DNA of 64,000 nucleotides. It comes from Termitomyces sp. T153. Taxonomy: Eukaryota; Basidiomycota; Agaricomycetes; Agaricales; Lyophyllaceae. The notes below the pieces were generated by a model. That model saw only the letters and a list, made by a program, of their open reading frames with translations, was not told the DNA's origin and ran no database searches. The position numbers and the translations under genes are program-made. Within the stretch, counting starts at the first letter, position 1. The number at the start of each line of letters is the position of its first letter. The DNA is taken from positions 1,488,001-1,552,000 of the forward strand of contig JACKQL020000006.1 in NCBI GenBank assembly GCA_018296165.2, given 5' to 3'. Shown here piece by piece: positions 11,812 through 23,599 of the stretch.

Positions 11812-12636
11812 ATGAAGTTTTTGTCCATACCTGCCTTCTTTCTCTCAATACTTCTCTCTGCTCTCCCCACCTATGCAATCAAATTTCTGCTCCAGGCGCA
11901 ACGATATCCGCCACCAAAATGTATTTGGAACGCGGCTCATACCAACACGCTTGTCATTGTGACAGCGAACGTGGGTCCAGGAGCCAACCAGCGAGTGGAC
12001 ATTGAAATTGTGGATTCAAGTCCGAATAGGAACGTGTATCTTAGCAAAAAGGGGATAAAGAGCGAGTCTAGGCTGGCTATCACTACACATGGCGAGGGAG
12101 AGGTCGGAGTGTGCTTCAAGAACACCATCGAAGGCGGTACATTGTTTCGAGTCACTTCCACGTATTTTTGTGCTTATTCTTATTCTTGACTAGACGTGTC
12201 CTATGATGCAGCTCAGAAGTTATCGCGTGTGATCGATCTTGACGTAGACATTGGTGCAGACGCTGTTGACTACAAGTATGACTATCTTTCATCACGCGAC
12301 GTTTTGACTCTTACGTCACTTTACCAGCGCTATTGCCAACCAGGAATCACTCTCCGGACTCGAAACGGAGATGCGAAAGCTGGAAGGTATTGTGAAAGAG
12401 ATCGTTGATGAGTTGGAATACCTCAAAACGCGAGAAGCAAGATTCTCCAGCACTAACCGTGCGTTCATCTTGTCTTTTCTTCCATCTTCAGCTGTCAAAC
12501 CATCTTAAACATAGTTTCCACTAATATCCGCGTACAAAACTTCGCTTGGTTTTCGCTTTTATCGCTCGCGGGTTTGGGCGTATGGCAAATTTTCCACCTC
12601 CGTGCCTTCTTCAAGCGGAAATACCTCATTGACTGA
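11812..12636 (+). CDS. ERV25: p24-family cargo receptor, Erv25-like
   Basis: Four exons in phase: 11812-12136, 12194-12275, 12328-12458, 12515-12636, encoding 219 residues. A signal peptide (FLSIPAFFLSILLSALPTYA) is followed by a GOLD-type luminal domain with the two expected cysteines (PPKCIWNA and VGVCFKNT). Then come LDVDIGADAVDYN, a luminal coiled coil (LSGLETEMRKLEGIVKEIVD, ELEYLKTREARF), NIRVQNFAWFSLLSLAGLGV as the transmembrane helix and a short cytosolic tail ending FFKRKYLID. The diphenylalanine and lysines of the tail are the COPII/COPI sorting signals of p24 proteins. The family cycles between ER and Golgi in p24 heteromers and helps load GPI-anchored and other cargo. Length and domain order match Erv25. 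Block 1 transposon begins 183 bp after its stop. Confidence 0.93.
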
Positions 12637-12818
12637 GATTCTACTCTTTTCATGATGTACTGTATTGGCCTTTCCAGTACCATTTAATTGGGACTTGGTT
12701 TTTTACGAGCGAAACTCATCATACTATACATGAAATTTCGCACTCGTTAATTTTATGAGTTGGATGGTCTGTCTGAAGTGCACAATGGCCACTGAAAGGA
12801 TACATTTTTACTTTTCTA

Positions 12819-12856
12819 AGCTAAGTGGTCTGTGCCTTTGGCATGTGCCTGTATCT
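12819..12856 (-). repeat. left terminal hairpin, degenerate
   Basis: The arms GGTCTGTGCC and GGCATGTGCC flank a TTT loop, with AGCTA-like outer bases. It matches the right hairpin (24126-24163, reverse complement) except that CpG positions there read TpG or CpA here, as expected after deamination. Confidence 0.65.
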
Positions 12857-12875
12857 TTTGCTAAGACCAAGACCC

Positions 12876-13096
12876 AACTCAAACCTCACTTTGTTAGGGC
12901 TTTGAAATTTTGTTGACTCAAAGTCAAGATTCAGCCTCAACCTCACTTTGTTCAGTTAGGGCTTTGAATTTTGTTGATTCAGTGTTGAAATCCAGACCTC
13001 AACCTCACCTTGTTTGGTTAAGTCTTCGAATTTCTTGACTCAATATTGAGATCCAGCTTCAGCCTCACTTTGTTTAGGGCTTTGAATTTTGTGGAT
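12876..13096 (-). repeat. left subterminal minisatellite, 4 units of ~60 bp
   Basis: Four imperfect units, each with a CCTCACTTTGTT core followed by AGGGCTTTGAATTTTGTTGA-like sequence. The reverse complement (AACAAAGTGAGG) is the core of the right-hand 59-bp array, so the two arrays face each other. Confidence 0.75.
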
Positions 13097-13725
13097 TAGG
13101 ATCTGTCATTTGTAACTGTTCAAGCCTTCTCTGAATTCTGCTTTGTTGCCTTTGGCTTTCAGGAGTAGTAGGTGGTTGGTTTTCAGAAAGAGTATGCCTG
13201 AAACATCAATTGTTAAGCAATTTAATAGTCAAAAACTATTAAAATTCACTTACATAATGAAATTTTTATATATCAATAGCTCAATGTGGTCAAGGATTCA
13301 CTAATAAGCCAAATTCAATGTTAACCAACATGAATCAATCAATAGATGTGACAAAACATACTTTGTCATGTGGTCTCCTTTCCACAACTTCAGAAACATG
13401 GGATGTTTGTCATGTTGTGTCAAAGAACATGCAAGGCATGAAAAACAGTGTCCACTAAATCATTTTTGGCCTTTTCCACACCTGCAGACTATCTGGCACC
13501 TTTCACACATAGTCAAGAGATGGTATGCATCTATTCAAACCATCTATTCTGATTTTTTTAAAAAAAATTAAATTGCCAAAAACAACCAAGTTAGATGTGA
13601 TTACTATAAAAGGAAGGTTCCTGGTCAGCCTTACTCAGCACAGAAGTCATTGCATATAGGCAAAGCCACTTTCTCAGGAGTCATCACATATATTAGAGAT
13701 GACAAGCTTATGAGATCCAGACCTT
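13097..13725 (-). repeat. left arm of a ~630-bp inverted repeat
   Basis: Reverse-complement match, diverged but continuous over several landmarks, to 17290-17915. Shared segments include the TGTCATTTGTAACTGTTCAAG / CTTGAACAGTTACAAATGACA pair, the TTGCCTTTGGCTTT motif, and CATGACAAAGTATGTTTT in both copies. Confidence 0.7.
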
Positions 13726-16080
13726 GGTTAAATCTTTACTTTTTCTTAGTTCATGACAACTTAAGTCTTAATCCCTTCCCAATACATTATCTGATTAAGA
13801 TTCATTAAAAATCATCTGCCTTACCATGACAACTTAGGTCTTAATCCCTTTCCAGTACATTATCTGATCAAGATTCATCAAACATCACTCATCTGTTTTC
13901 TTCAACTGACTATATCATAACTATCCTATCACAAATCACACACTTCAAATCTGAAAACCTGTAAATCCTCATCAAGATGAGCCAGCATATAGCAAGCAGC
14001 AAGCAGCAATCTAATCTATCAAAACATACATATATGTCATAGTAGTGAGAAAAAAACTTCCCTTTCAAGTCCCTCAACAGAAGACCATCTTTTTGCACTT
14101 GCTATATCAATACACTAGTTGTATCTGTCAATATTTACCTGCAAATATTCTTTCTGCCTTTTCAAGCTTTTTCCATTTCAAGGCAATATGTATGCTCTTC
14201 ACTAATTATTCTATCAGCATAATAAATTAGACTCACCATCCTTTTTTAGAGGCTGTAATAATGTAGTCAGGTATCTATTGAGAGCAGGAAAGGTTGGAGA
14301 TGGTTAGAAATAAGTTGACTACAAGGTGATAAGAACTGATTACTGTAAAATTATAAGAATATACACTTTTAAGTCTGAAGCTATTAGCAATTGAATCCAA
14401 GTCTATCAGATCTATATTAAGAACATACATCTCTCAAAAGGTCCATTGGGAACAGTAAGCTGTGACACTCATAATGGCAGTATTACACTAAAAATCCCAG
14501 ATTCATTTACAACTCCTACAAAGATACTCATAAAACACCAGTAAGAACAAGCACAGAATCCTCATATCCCACAGCTCTAGCACAAATACCCTCTTCAAAG
14601 TGGGATAAGATCCTCAGAGGGGAGGGAAACTTGTTTTGACATGATCTTCAGCAGCATCCACAATTTTGGGGTCCATCAAGAGAATATTGGACATTGTGAG
14701 CTCATCCTTGGGTACAGTGCTCCATTCAAAAGGTCAGAACTAGTGGGTAGTGGTTCACCACAGTAAGTATCTATGCCAAAGCACTTGCCTTCACTTTCCC
14801 TAATCATGAAGGAGAATTCCAGTCCCACATCTCCCACATCCTGAACCTTTTCTCTGCCAAACATGAAGATGAACACAAGAAGAAGTCATTGTCTATGACT
14901 TGTTCATGTAAGCCAGAGTTGGTGGAGGGACTCACATCTTCTGACACAGGTTCAAAGACAGAATATGTTGTCCACCTCCAATAGAAACAATATGCTTATT
15001 TCTCTTTCTTCAAAATCTTCCAAGTTCTCTATTGATACTTGATTGTTCCTACCCCTCACCCCTCATTCCATCCCTATTGTTTGTATATGCATCAATGAGC
15101 TATGTGATTCACAATTTCTAAAATTACTCATGTAATGTAATTGGGCAATAAATTTCATTTCATTTCAACCTCTCAACTGTCAGTCAAAGTCCAAGAACAT
15201 CCACTCTGAGTATTGGAGTTACAGATATATCAGGATCTAATGTGGAATTGAAATACACAGTCACTTCAGAAAATCTTATAGAGTTTGTTGTTGTTGTATT
15301 TCTGCCATGATGCCAAAGGCATCACCTTTGATATCAAGGCTGGTATTATACATGGGGGGGGGGTTTGTATATCATCTGCCCTACAGTATCTAAGAGGAGC
15401 TTAATTACAGACACATCTGACTAGTTCTCTGGCTTGAGCTCTTTTCAGTAGCTGCTGGTTATTCTTTGTAGCTACTTTACTATAATTTGACTTTGTTGGA
15501 GTTCATACTATCTTCAGTCCATCTTGATCTCTTTGTATCCACTGTTAATGTTCCATCCCACCTGTTCTGCTTCTTAGCAATGCTTTTCCCTTTACTTTTC
15601 CATTGTTGGTACCCAGCTCTGATTGAATCCCTCCATTGTTGGTACCTGGTTTGGGTTCCAATTGAATTGTTCCAGTCCCACACCCAGATCAATCCCTCTT
15701 TTGAGTTCAGCACTGTGGACTATGCCCATTGGCATTGACCAGGCTGACCCTGAGAATGGCTTGCTTACAGACTTGAGCTTCTGCATCAGTGGTCTTGGCC
15801 TACCATTGCTTGGGTGAGCCCATGCTCTAGACCTCTTTGCACCAGTGGTCCTTATAGACTAGCCTACTCCTACTGCTTATATTGGTACTCTGGTGTTCAT
15901 CTCCTCTTTTGGCTCCCATGGGATGTTTTTTCTCTACCCAACAACTTTATTGGCATTTGGTGATTTTCATCTGATTCCCCAATTTCCCACCCTCTCATCT
16001 ATCAGCACAAAGCAATGTGACCTTTTTCAGGCTGCACAGGAGCATGGTGATGACATTGCCTCATTGAGCCACAATTAGTC
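13726..16080. other. CpG-depleted transposon filler, no coding signal
   Basis: About 2.4 kb of AT-rich, almost CpG-free sequence. Open frames are short and without recognisable domains. A run of about ten G's lies at ~15354, and a short direct duplication (CCATTGTTGGTACC twice) near 15600-15650. I cannot assign it to an element family. Confidence 0.5.
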
Positions 16081-16299
16081 ATCCTTGCACATTGGTGTCC
16101 CCATGAGCAGCCTGAACAACAAAGCCTTCCAAATATGAATGTGCAGATGGTGGCTGCCCAGTGGTGTTGAATAACCCACCAGGTGTTTTCCACACAGGTG
16201 CACTCAGCCAGAGTCAAAACCCCAACCTTGCACTCACAAATCAAGTGACCTGCTTTGAGATGTAATGGTGTCAGCTGAGCCACCATGGCCCCCATCTTG
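16081..16299 (-). mobile_element. old fragment of tRNA-derived SINE
   Basis: The reverse complement matches the first ~220 bp of the intact SINE at 47116-47978: GTGGCTCAGCTG (A-box-like), GAGTGCAAGGTTGGGGTTTTGA (B-box region), GTGTGGAAAACACCTGGTGG and AGGCTTTGTTGTTCAGGC. Almost every CpG of the 47-kb copy is TpG or CpA here, so this is an older copy. The 3' part and (ATC)n tail are missing. Confidence 0.75.
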
Positions 16300-16699
16300 T
16301 AGAGTTTGGAGAAACACCTCAGGAAAAACTACTGGCTGCCAACAGTGCTTTTTGTTATTCCTAAAGTATCTTTGTTGATTTTTTGTATAGTGTTTCTTCA
16401 AAATTCAAAATCTCATTTCTTTTCAGATCAGTAAATTTCTGTTGTTTCTCAAATAAAAAACTTGTTGAAACTGTGCAATAAGGAAGATTCAATGAGGTTT
16501 TGTCCAGAAACAAGGAGATTTTTTTTTTGCAAAGATATTAAAAAGATTTTGAAATTTCTCAAAGAAACACTTGACAGGAAATGACCAAGTTTACTTGGGG
16601 AAAATCCAAAAGATACATTTCACATCTCTTTCAAGGAAGAGTTTAGAAATGGATCATGTGTTTCCAAAGCAATTCTCAAAGAATATTGAAAGAAATCAC

Positions 16700-17080
16700 A
16701 TCTAATGACCCTGCACTCAATCCTCCGCTCGTTGAAGGGCAGGTGAACCCCATCCGGCGCGACACCATTCAAATCCCCTCAATGAACTCCGCAACGCTTC
16801 GCATCATGGCTGACAACCCAGGCGCATGGTTCCTCCACTGTAAGTTGTCTCCGTCTCTGCCAAAAGACTTCTGTCAGGTGCTCAACTACACAGGTCACAT
16901 CGAATGGCATCTTGAAGTTGGTCTTGCAGTCCAGTTCATCGAGGCTCCTCTCCTCGCTCAGCAACGCAACAGCCCACCACAAATCATGCGTGATTACTGC
17001 TCCGCGGTATGGCCTGGAGGGAGTGAGACATGGATTCAATGGTCTGTCATAATCCAGCAAGTTTGGCAGTGTGGGAGGTC
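16700..17080 (+). pseudogene. FET3: captured fragment of a Fet3-type multicopper ferroxidase
   Basis: Two exon pieces, ~16700-16839 and 16894-~17080, are separated by a canonical 54-nt intron (16840-16893). Spliced, they read ..NPIRRDTIQIP, then ..[20 protein letters not shown] and LAVQFIEAPLLAQQ. The [12 protein letters not shown] segment is the copper-binding L4 signature of multicopper oxidases; the flanking context (NPIRRDT, IEAP) is that of Fet3 ferroxidases, which oxidise Fe2+ for high-affinity iron uptake. Only the C-terminal ~100 residues of the third cupredoxin domain are present. Unlike its surroundings it is CpG-rich. The retained intron shows capture at DNA level, as Helitrons do. 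No promoter or full frame, so not a functional gene. Confidence 0.85.
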
Positions 17081-17289
17081 AGGGAAGCTGGGGTAAGTTG
17101 CACCTGGATCTCTAGAGTCAACAATCAACTCCAGGCATCATCCTGGGGGCTCAGAAATTCCTTTTTTGTTTCTTAATCAAGAAGTTTGGAACATAATATA
17201 TCATTCTTTTATATTTACTTACTTCTATTTTGCCAATACTCAAGAAACACATATTGTAATCCACATAACCTGTTTGTAACAAGTGCTTC

Positions 17290-17915
17290 CAAAATTCTAC
17301 AAAATCTATATATTATGCAATGATGAATGTGGGAATGTGGCTGCACCTATGCAACAACTTTTCTGCTGACTCAAATTTGTCAGTGCTGACAAATGCTGAC
17401 AAATTTAAACCCTTTTATGGTAATACAATCAGATTTGGCTGTTTTTACACTCTTCGGATAACTTTTTTACCAAAATAAATGCAGTAGACAACTTTAATAG
17501 ATGTATACTATCTTTTGACTATGTGTGAAACATGCCAAATAGCCTGCATGTGTGAAACAGGCCAAACATGATTTAGTGGACACTGTTTTTCATGCCTCAT
17601 GTGTTTTTTGACACAACATGACCAAATAATGGGCATTTTCAAAGTTGTGGAAAGGAGGCCACATGACAAAGTATGTTTTATCACATTTATTGATTGATTG
17701 ATGTTGACTAACAAGCTTATTAGTAACTCCTTAACCACATTGAGCTATTGATACATCAAATATCTCATCATGCAAGTCAATTTTAATGGTTTTTGACTGT
17801 TAAATTGCTTAACAATGGATGTTATAGGCAACCACCTACTACTTCTAAAAGCCAAAGGCAACAAGCTAGGAATCAAAGGAGACTTGAACAGTTACAAATG
17901 ACAGATCCTGACAAT
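17290..17915 (+). repeat. right arm of the ~630-bp inverted repeat (5' region of Helitron-like copy)
   Basis: Matches 13725-13097 in inverted orientation. It lies just upstream of the decayed Rep-helicase coding region, so it is probably the 5' part of the main element, possibly its promoter/leader. Confidence 0.65.
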
Positions 17916-18379
17916 CATTGAGCAAATAAAAACAATAGATCTTTGGAACAGATCAATACTGTGGTTGTCCCACCACTTCAATTGGGGCCTGGGGGTATCA
18001 ATCAATCTATGGGAACTGGGGGGACCTATAGCCACTGCTTCTGGCTCTTTGGAAAGACCTATTAGGTAGCCAGCAGCTGCTGATGATCCATTTTTTATGG
18101 TCATTCTAGAAACTGTTTTGCCTGAAGGCTGGGATGCTCCTTTGCAGAATCTCATTCCTAGAGTGGTGCCACCTCTACCTGCTCCTATACAGAGAAGAGG
18201 CAATAGAGTCAATCAATCTGCTCTTGCTCAAGCTGCTATAGTCATTCCAGAAACAGTTTTGCCAGAAGGTTGAGATGCTCCTTTGCAGAATCCCTTACCT
18301 AGAATGGTGCCACCTTTGCCTGCTCCTGTACATAGAAGGGTCAGAAATGGTCCCTTGCCTGAGCTTATAATGGTACCAG

Positions 18380-21300
18380 CTCCACTTGCTCCCTAGGCAC
18401 TGTTAAAAGAGCAACAAAGGCTGAAACAGAGGCAACAAGAGCAGGCACTGGTAATCTTGCAAGAGCAACAAAGGCTGAGGCATATTGCTATGGCTACAGA
18501 GCAGGAGAGGCAACAACAAGAGGTACTAGCAGTGTTGCAAAAGCAAAAAAGGCTGAGACAAGATCAGGAGAGGCAACAGGCATTGGCTATTCTGAGCCAG
18601 GAAAGGTTGAGGGAGGAAGAAGAGGTCAGTCAAAGACAACTTGAAAATGCCACTAGGACTAATAAAGTCTGACAGCATATTGATCTGAATCCTGAATATA
18701 GGCCTTTGAATGCAGTTATGGCTCAAAGGATTTTTCAAGGCTGGGAACAGCAACATGAAGCTGATCTGGAAGAGGATTTCAATGATTTAGGTCCTCAGAA
18801 TGATACACTTTCTGAGGATGACTTGGAATATATTGATTCTGTTTAACAGAGACCTGCAGAGCAATTGGATCCTCCCCTTGATGTGCCATTAGGTCCTCAG
18901 GATGACATCCCTTCTGATGATGACTTGGATTATGTTGATCCTGTTCAACAGAGGCCTGTAGAAGACTTGGACCCTGCTCCACCCAACCATCCAGCAGGAC
19001 TACAAAATCCTGCTGAACAGCCTCCCCTTGAGCTTCCTATGCCACCACAGCTTGACCCTATTCAGCCTATTCCAAGAGGAAGGCAACCTTACTTGATTGA
19101 ATATCCTCCACACTATCTTGGTCCTATGATTGTCATATGTCCACACTGCCAAGCTCTACATTTTGATGCTGAAAAGCTCACCAAGTCTACTATTTATAAT
19201 CCAAAGTTTGGCATGTGCTGCTTACAAAGCCAAGTGAATTTGCCCAGGCTTTGAGATGCTCCAGCAGATTTATTGAACCTGCTCCATGGGCATCATCCTC
19301 TCTCTGACACTTTTAAAACATCTATCCATCAATACAATGCAGCCTTTGCATTCACATCTCTGGGAGTCAAAATTGATCATGCCATTACCAATGCACCTGG
19401 ACTATACAGCTTTAGGATTAATGGAGAACTACATCATTTGACAGATGCCTTGCTTCCTATAGAAGGCAATCTGCCTATATATGCACAGCTCTACTTTTAT
19501 GACCATAATCAGCAATTGGCTTTTTGTCAACAGAACAATTCCAGGTTGGACCCTCAGATAATGGCCTCTTTGCAGGATATGCTTGCTAGAGTCAATCCCT
19601 TCATTGACCTATACAAGCAGGCTAGGCAGATCATGGGAGAAGTTCCAGAAGGCCAACCACAAAGGCTTTCTATCAAGCTTACAGCTGATTTTGGAGATTC
19701 TCAATGCTACAATGACTCCAAGGAAGAGGAGGGGGTTGCAGCTGTAATTCCTGGAGATGGCTCAGAGGAGTGATCAAATTGTCATGATATAGTCTTGCAC
19801 TTGCATGGAGGGGAATTGAAGCAGATCAGCCATCTACATCCATATTACACTCCATTGCACTACACAATCATCTTTCCCACTGGAGAGCCTGGATACCACA
19901 TCAACATTCTTGCCAGACATGGACCACAAGGGCAACAAAGGACAAATAAGGTCTCTGAAACCTCATACTATGCATATAGGCTTCAACAAAGAACTCTGGA
20001 ATTGAATGCTGCTTTACTCTGGAGTGGGAGGCTATTTCAGCAATATGTTGTTGATGCATGGGCTTCAACTGAGCAAACAAAGTTGAATTGGGTTTGGCAT
20101 AATCAGAAGAAGATCAGAGCTGAAGTCTATCAGGGAGTGGTGGATGCTGCTGCTGGAGATGAAGAGGTCACCCCACAAAGCTGTTGTGTCATCCTTCCTT
20201 CCTCTCATACTGGAAGTGAACAACAAATGCAGCAATTATTCCAGGACTCTATGGCAAAGTGGTCAGAAATTGAAGAAGCTCTCTTGAAGGAACCTGCAGT
20301 CAATGGGAAGAAGCAAACAGCTGCTGATCAACCTGATATTGTTGCCAGAATTTTTGAACTCAAGAAGAATGCTGTGGTGAAGGAGATCACTCTTTGGCAG
20401 CTATGTGGCTTATGTTCATACCATTGAATTCCAAAAGAGAGGACTTCCACACATGCACATCTTGATCTTTTTCCACCATCATCACAGGATCAAGGATGCA
20501 CCTGATGTGGATTCCATTGTTTCTGCCCAAATTCCAGATCTAGTTGCTCAGCCTCAATTGTATCAGGTATTGGCTTTGTTTAAATTCTGGATTCAGTAAC
20601 TTATTACTTATTTTTGTTGTCAGGTTGTTACTACCAACATGGTCCATGGTCCATGTGGAGCTGCCAAACCCAATGCTAAGTGCATGGTAGATGGCAAATG
20701 TTCCAAGAAATACCCAAAGGAGTTATAAGAGGCTACTCAGTATGGAGATAATGGCTATCCTCAATATGCCAGGCCTGACAATGGGTGCTTCTTTGAAAAG
20801 AATGGTCATTGTTATGACAATTGTAATGTTGTGCCATATAACCCTTATCTCTCAGCCAAGTACAAATAATGTGGAGGTCTGTGCTTCAGTGGAAGCCATC
20901 AAGTACATTCACAAGTACAACCACAAAGGCCATGATAGGACAACTTTGGAGATTGCTGGAGAGCAGAGGGATGAAATCAAGGAACACTTGGATGCCAGAT
21001 ACATTTCTGCAGCTAAATCATGCTGGCACATCTTTGAATTCAACATGCATGGAGAGCATCCTCCTGTATATTGATTACCTGTGCATTTGGAGGGCCAACA
21101 TGAAGTCTACTTTCAGGATAATGAACCTTTGGAGATGGTAGCTGCTAGGTCTAATGCAAACAAGACTGCACTCACTGCTTGGTTTGAAGCCAATGCCAAA
21201 TTCCCTGATAACAACACCACTTATCAGAACTTTCCAACCAAGTTTGTTTATGAAGCTTCCAAAAGAATCTGGAAGGAGAGGCAGAGAGGAACAGCTATTG

Positions 21301-23330
21301 GGAGGATGTACTTTGCTTCACCAAAACAGGAAGAAAGGTTCTACCTCAGGATGCTCCTGACAGTTGTGACCAATGCAACATTATGGGCTGATCTCAGGAC
21401 AGTCAATGGCCACACCTATTCTACTTACAAGGAGGCATGCAAGGCCCTTGGTCTTCTAGAAAATGATGCAGAATGGAGGCAGTGTCTTGCTGAAGCTGCT
21501 CCAATCCAATCAGGATCAGCTCTTAGACAGCTCTTTTGCACTATCCTATTCCACTGTGCTCCTACCACTCCAGAGGCTCTATGGGACAAATTCAAGCACT
21601 CCATTTGTGATGATCTTCAACACAGATTGGAGAATATCAGGCAGTACAGGGACAGAGTCTTTACTGATGAAGATGTCTATGACTATGGTCTTTATCTGAT
21701 CAATGACAATCTGAAGAATTTTGGCAAGACTCTTCAAGACTTTCCCAATATGCCAGAACCCCAACAAGTTTGGAATGTTATTCCAGGCAAGTTGGACATT
21801 GTATAAAGAGTTGACATTGATACTGATTAAATGATTTCAGGAAATAGGCTTTTGCAAGAAGAAACAGATTATGATGTTGAGGAGTTGAAGAGAAGGGTGG
21901 ATGAAAACAAGGCCAGGTTTAATGGTGAACAACTGGGGGCCTTCAATGAAGTTATGGACTCTGTGGACAACAACTTGGGCAAGATGATATTCATTCATAG
22001 TGCAGGTGGATGTGGCAAAACATTTGTCTGCAACACTTTGGCTTCTGCTGTTCAGTCCAATGGAGATGTGGCATTATGTGTAGCATCATCTGGGATTGCT
22101 GCCTTATTGCTGGAGGGTGGTAGAACTGCACATTCAAGGTTCAAAATCCCCATTCCTGCTCTGGATACATCCATTGCTAATATCAAAAGAGGAACTCAGT
22201 TGTCTCAACTCTTACTCCAGACCAAGGTTGTCATCTGGGATGAAGTCCCAATGCAACACAAAAATGCCATTGACTCTGTGGATCAAGGGTTCAGAGACAT
22301 CCTGGAGAAGGATGTTCCTTTTGGTGGAGTGACTGTGGTGTTTGGAGGAGATTTTAGGCAAACTCTTCTAGTTATCCAATAAGGACTTAGGCAGCAGATG
22401 ATTGCTGCTTCACTCAAAAGGGGAAGACTTTGGGATCAGATTCAAGTCCACTACTTGGTTCAAAACATGAGATTGGATCAGACTCCTGATAATATTGCTC
22501 ATGCAGCTTGGTTATTGGATGTTGGTGCTGGAAAAAACCTTGGGCCTGGAGAAACAGTACAACTTCTAGAAACTATGATCTGTGATGACAATTTTGTCAC
22601 TGGATTGATCTCTTCCACTTATCCTCATATTGATCACCATCAAGATGATCAGTGTTATCTGGACCATACCATCCTTTCTGGCAAGAACTCTGATGTAGAG
22701 GATATCAACTCTGAAGTTCTGCAGAAATGTCCAGGAGAGGAGAAAATCTTGCAGAGTGCAGACTCTATTATATCTGATGATGGGAATCCTAATGGCCTTG
22801 GATTGTATCCAATGGAATACCTCAACTCTCTCAGAGCCAGCAGTTTGCCTTTGGCTAAATTGGCTTTGAAGATTGGTGTTCCCTGTCATGCTGCTCAGGA
22901 ATCTGGATACGACCAAAGGACTTTGCAATGGGACAAGAATGATTGTCACCCACATCAGCACCAGAGTTCTCAGATGTAGGATCATCAGTGGGGATGCCAA
23001 GTTTGCAGGATCAATTGTTTTGATTCCAAGAATCAATATGGATGTGTCTGAAGAGGATTTGCCAATTCCATTGTGCAGGAGACAATTCCCAGTTTGATTG
23101 GCCTTTGCTATGACTATCAACAAGTCTCAGGGTCAATCAGTCAAGCATGTTGGATTGGACCTTTGATCAGGAGTTTTTTCACATGGCCAACTTTATGTTG
23201 CACTCTCTCGGTGCACATCAGGAGATCATACAAAGTCATCTTAGACCCAGAAAACACATCAAGAAAGACTGCAAAGATTGTCTATCAAGAAATACTGAAT
23301 GGTTTACAAGTGTAAGTGTGACTTTTGTTA
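18380..23330 (+). pseudogene. Helitron-like Rep (HUH) - Pif1-type helicase polyprotein, decayed
   Basis: The coding order is intact but broken by stops and shifts. From the N-terminus: Gln/Arg-rich coiled coil (18.40-18.67 kb); acidic repeats; a zinc-finger-like PHCQALHFDAEKL..GMCC (19.13-19.25); the Helitron N domain (TIIFPTGEPGYH, SGRLFQQYVVDAWA; 19.8-20.1); the HUH motif in KRGLPHMHIL (~20.45); MVHGPCGAAKPNAKC (~20.66); the paired-Tyr motif KYIHKYNHKG (~20.90); a linker region; helicase Walker A SAGGCGKTF (~22.0), Walker B VIWDEVPM, GGDFRQTL (~22.35), and the last motifs AFAMTINKSQGQS with GQLYVALSRC (23.1-23.2). Two stops in the last part (V-stop-LAFA, LDL-stop-SG) fit Arg CGA to TGA. In the family Rep nicks and joins ssDNA for rolling-circle transposition and the helicase unwinds. 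This copy is dead. Confidence 0.88.
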
Positions 23331-23440
23331 GATTCAAGCAATAAATTGCTAAATTTCATGAACTTCAGCACCTAATGTCTATAGCTGGACCATGTAGTAT
23401 AGATATTCTTAATGGTTTACAAATGTAAGTGTGACATTTT
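23296..23440 (+). repeat. short direct duplication downstream of the helicase
   Basis: The motif AATGGTTTACAA(G/A)TGTAAG followed by TGTGAC occurs at ~23297 and again ~114 bp later at ~23411. It is a small local duplication between the helicase end and the minisatellite. Confidence 0.55.
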
Positions 23441-23599
23441 CAATAATTGCTTGGTTAGTACTAACTTTTATAATTTTCAGCATCTCTAATATATACCAGT
23501 GGACATTGTAGTATTTTGTTAATAATGTAATATAAATACATGATTGGTTTATAGATGAAATCTCAGTGTATTGAATTGTAAGAGAAAAGCAACACTTAG

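Larger units (their letters stand above)
12819..13725 (-). mobile_element. internally deleted, inverted copy of the Helitron-like element
   Basis: Read on the minus strand, 13725-13097 matches 17290-17915 of the main element, and the next segment 13096-12819 matches the main element's right end (minisatellite plus hairpin). The ~5.7 kb of Rep-helicase sequence that separates these two parts in the main copy is absent. This is the structure expected of a non-autonomous derivative lying head-to-head with the main copy. Confidence 0.6.
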
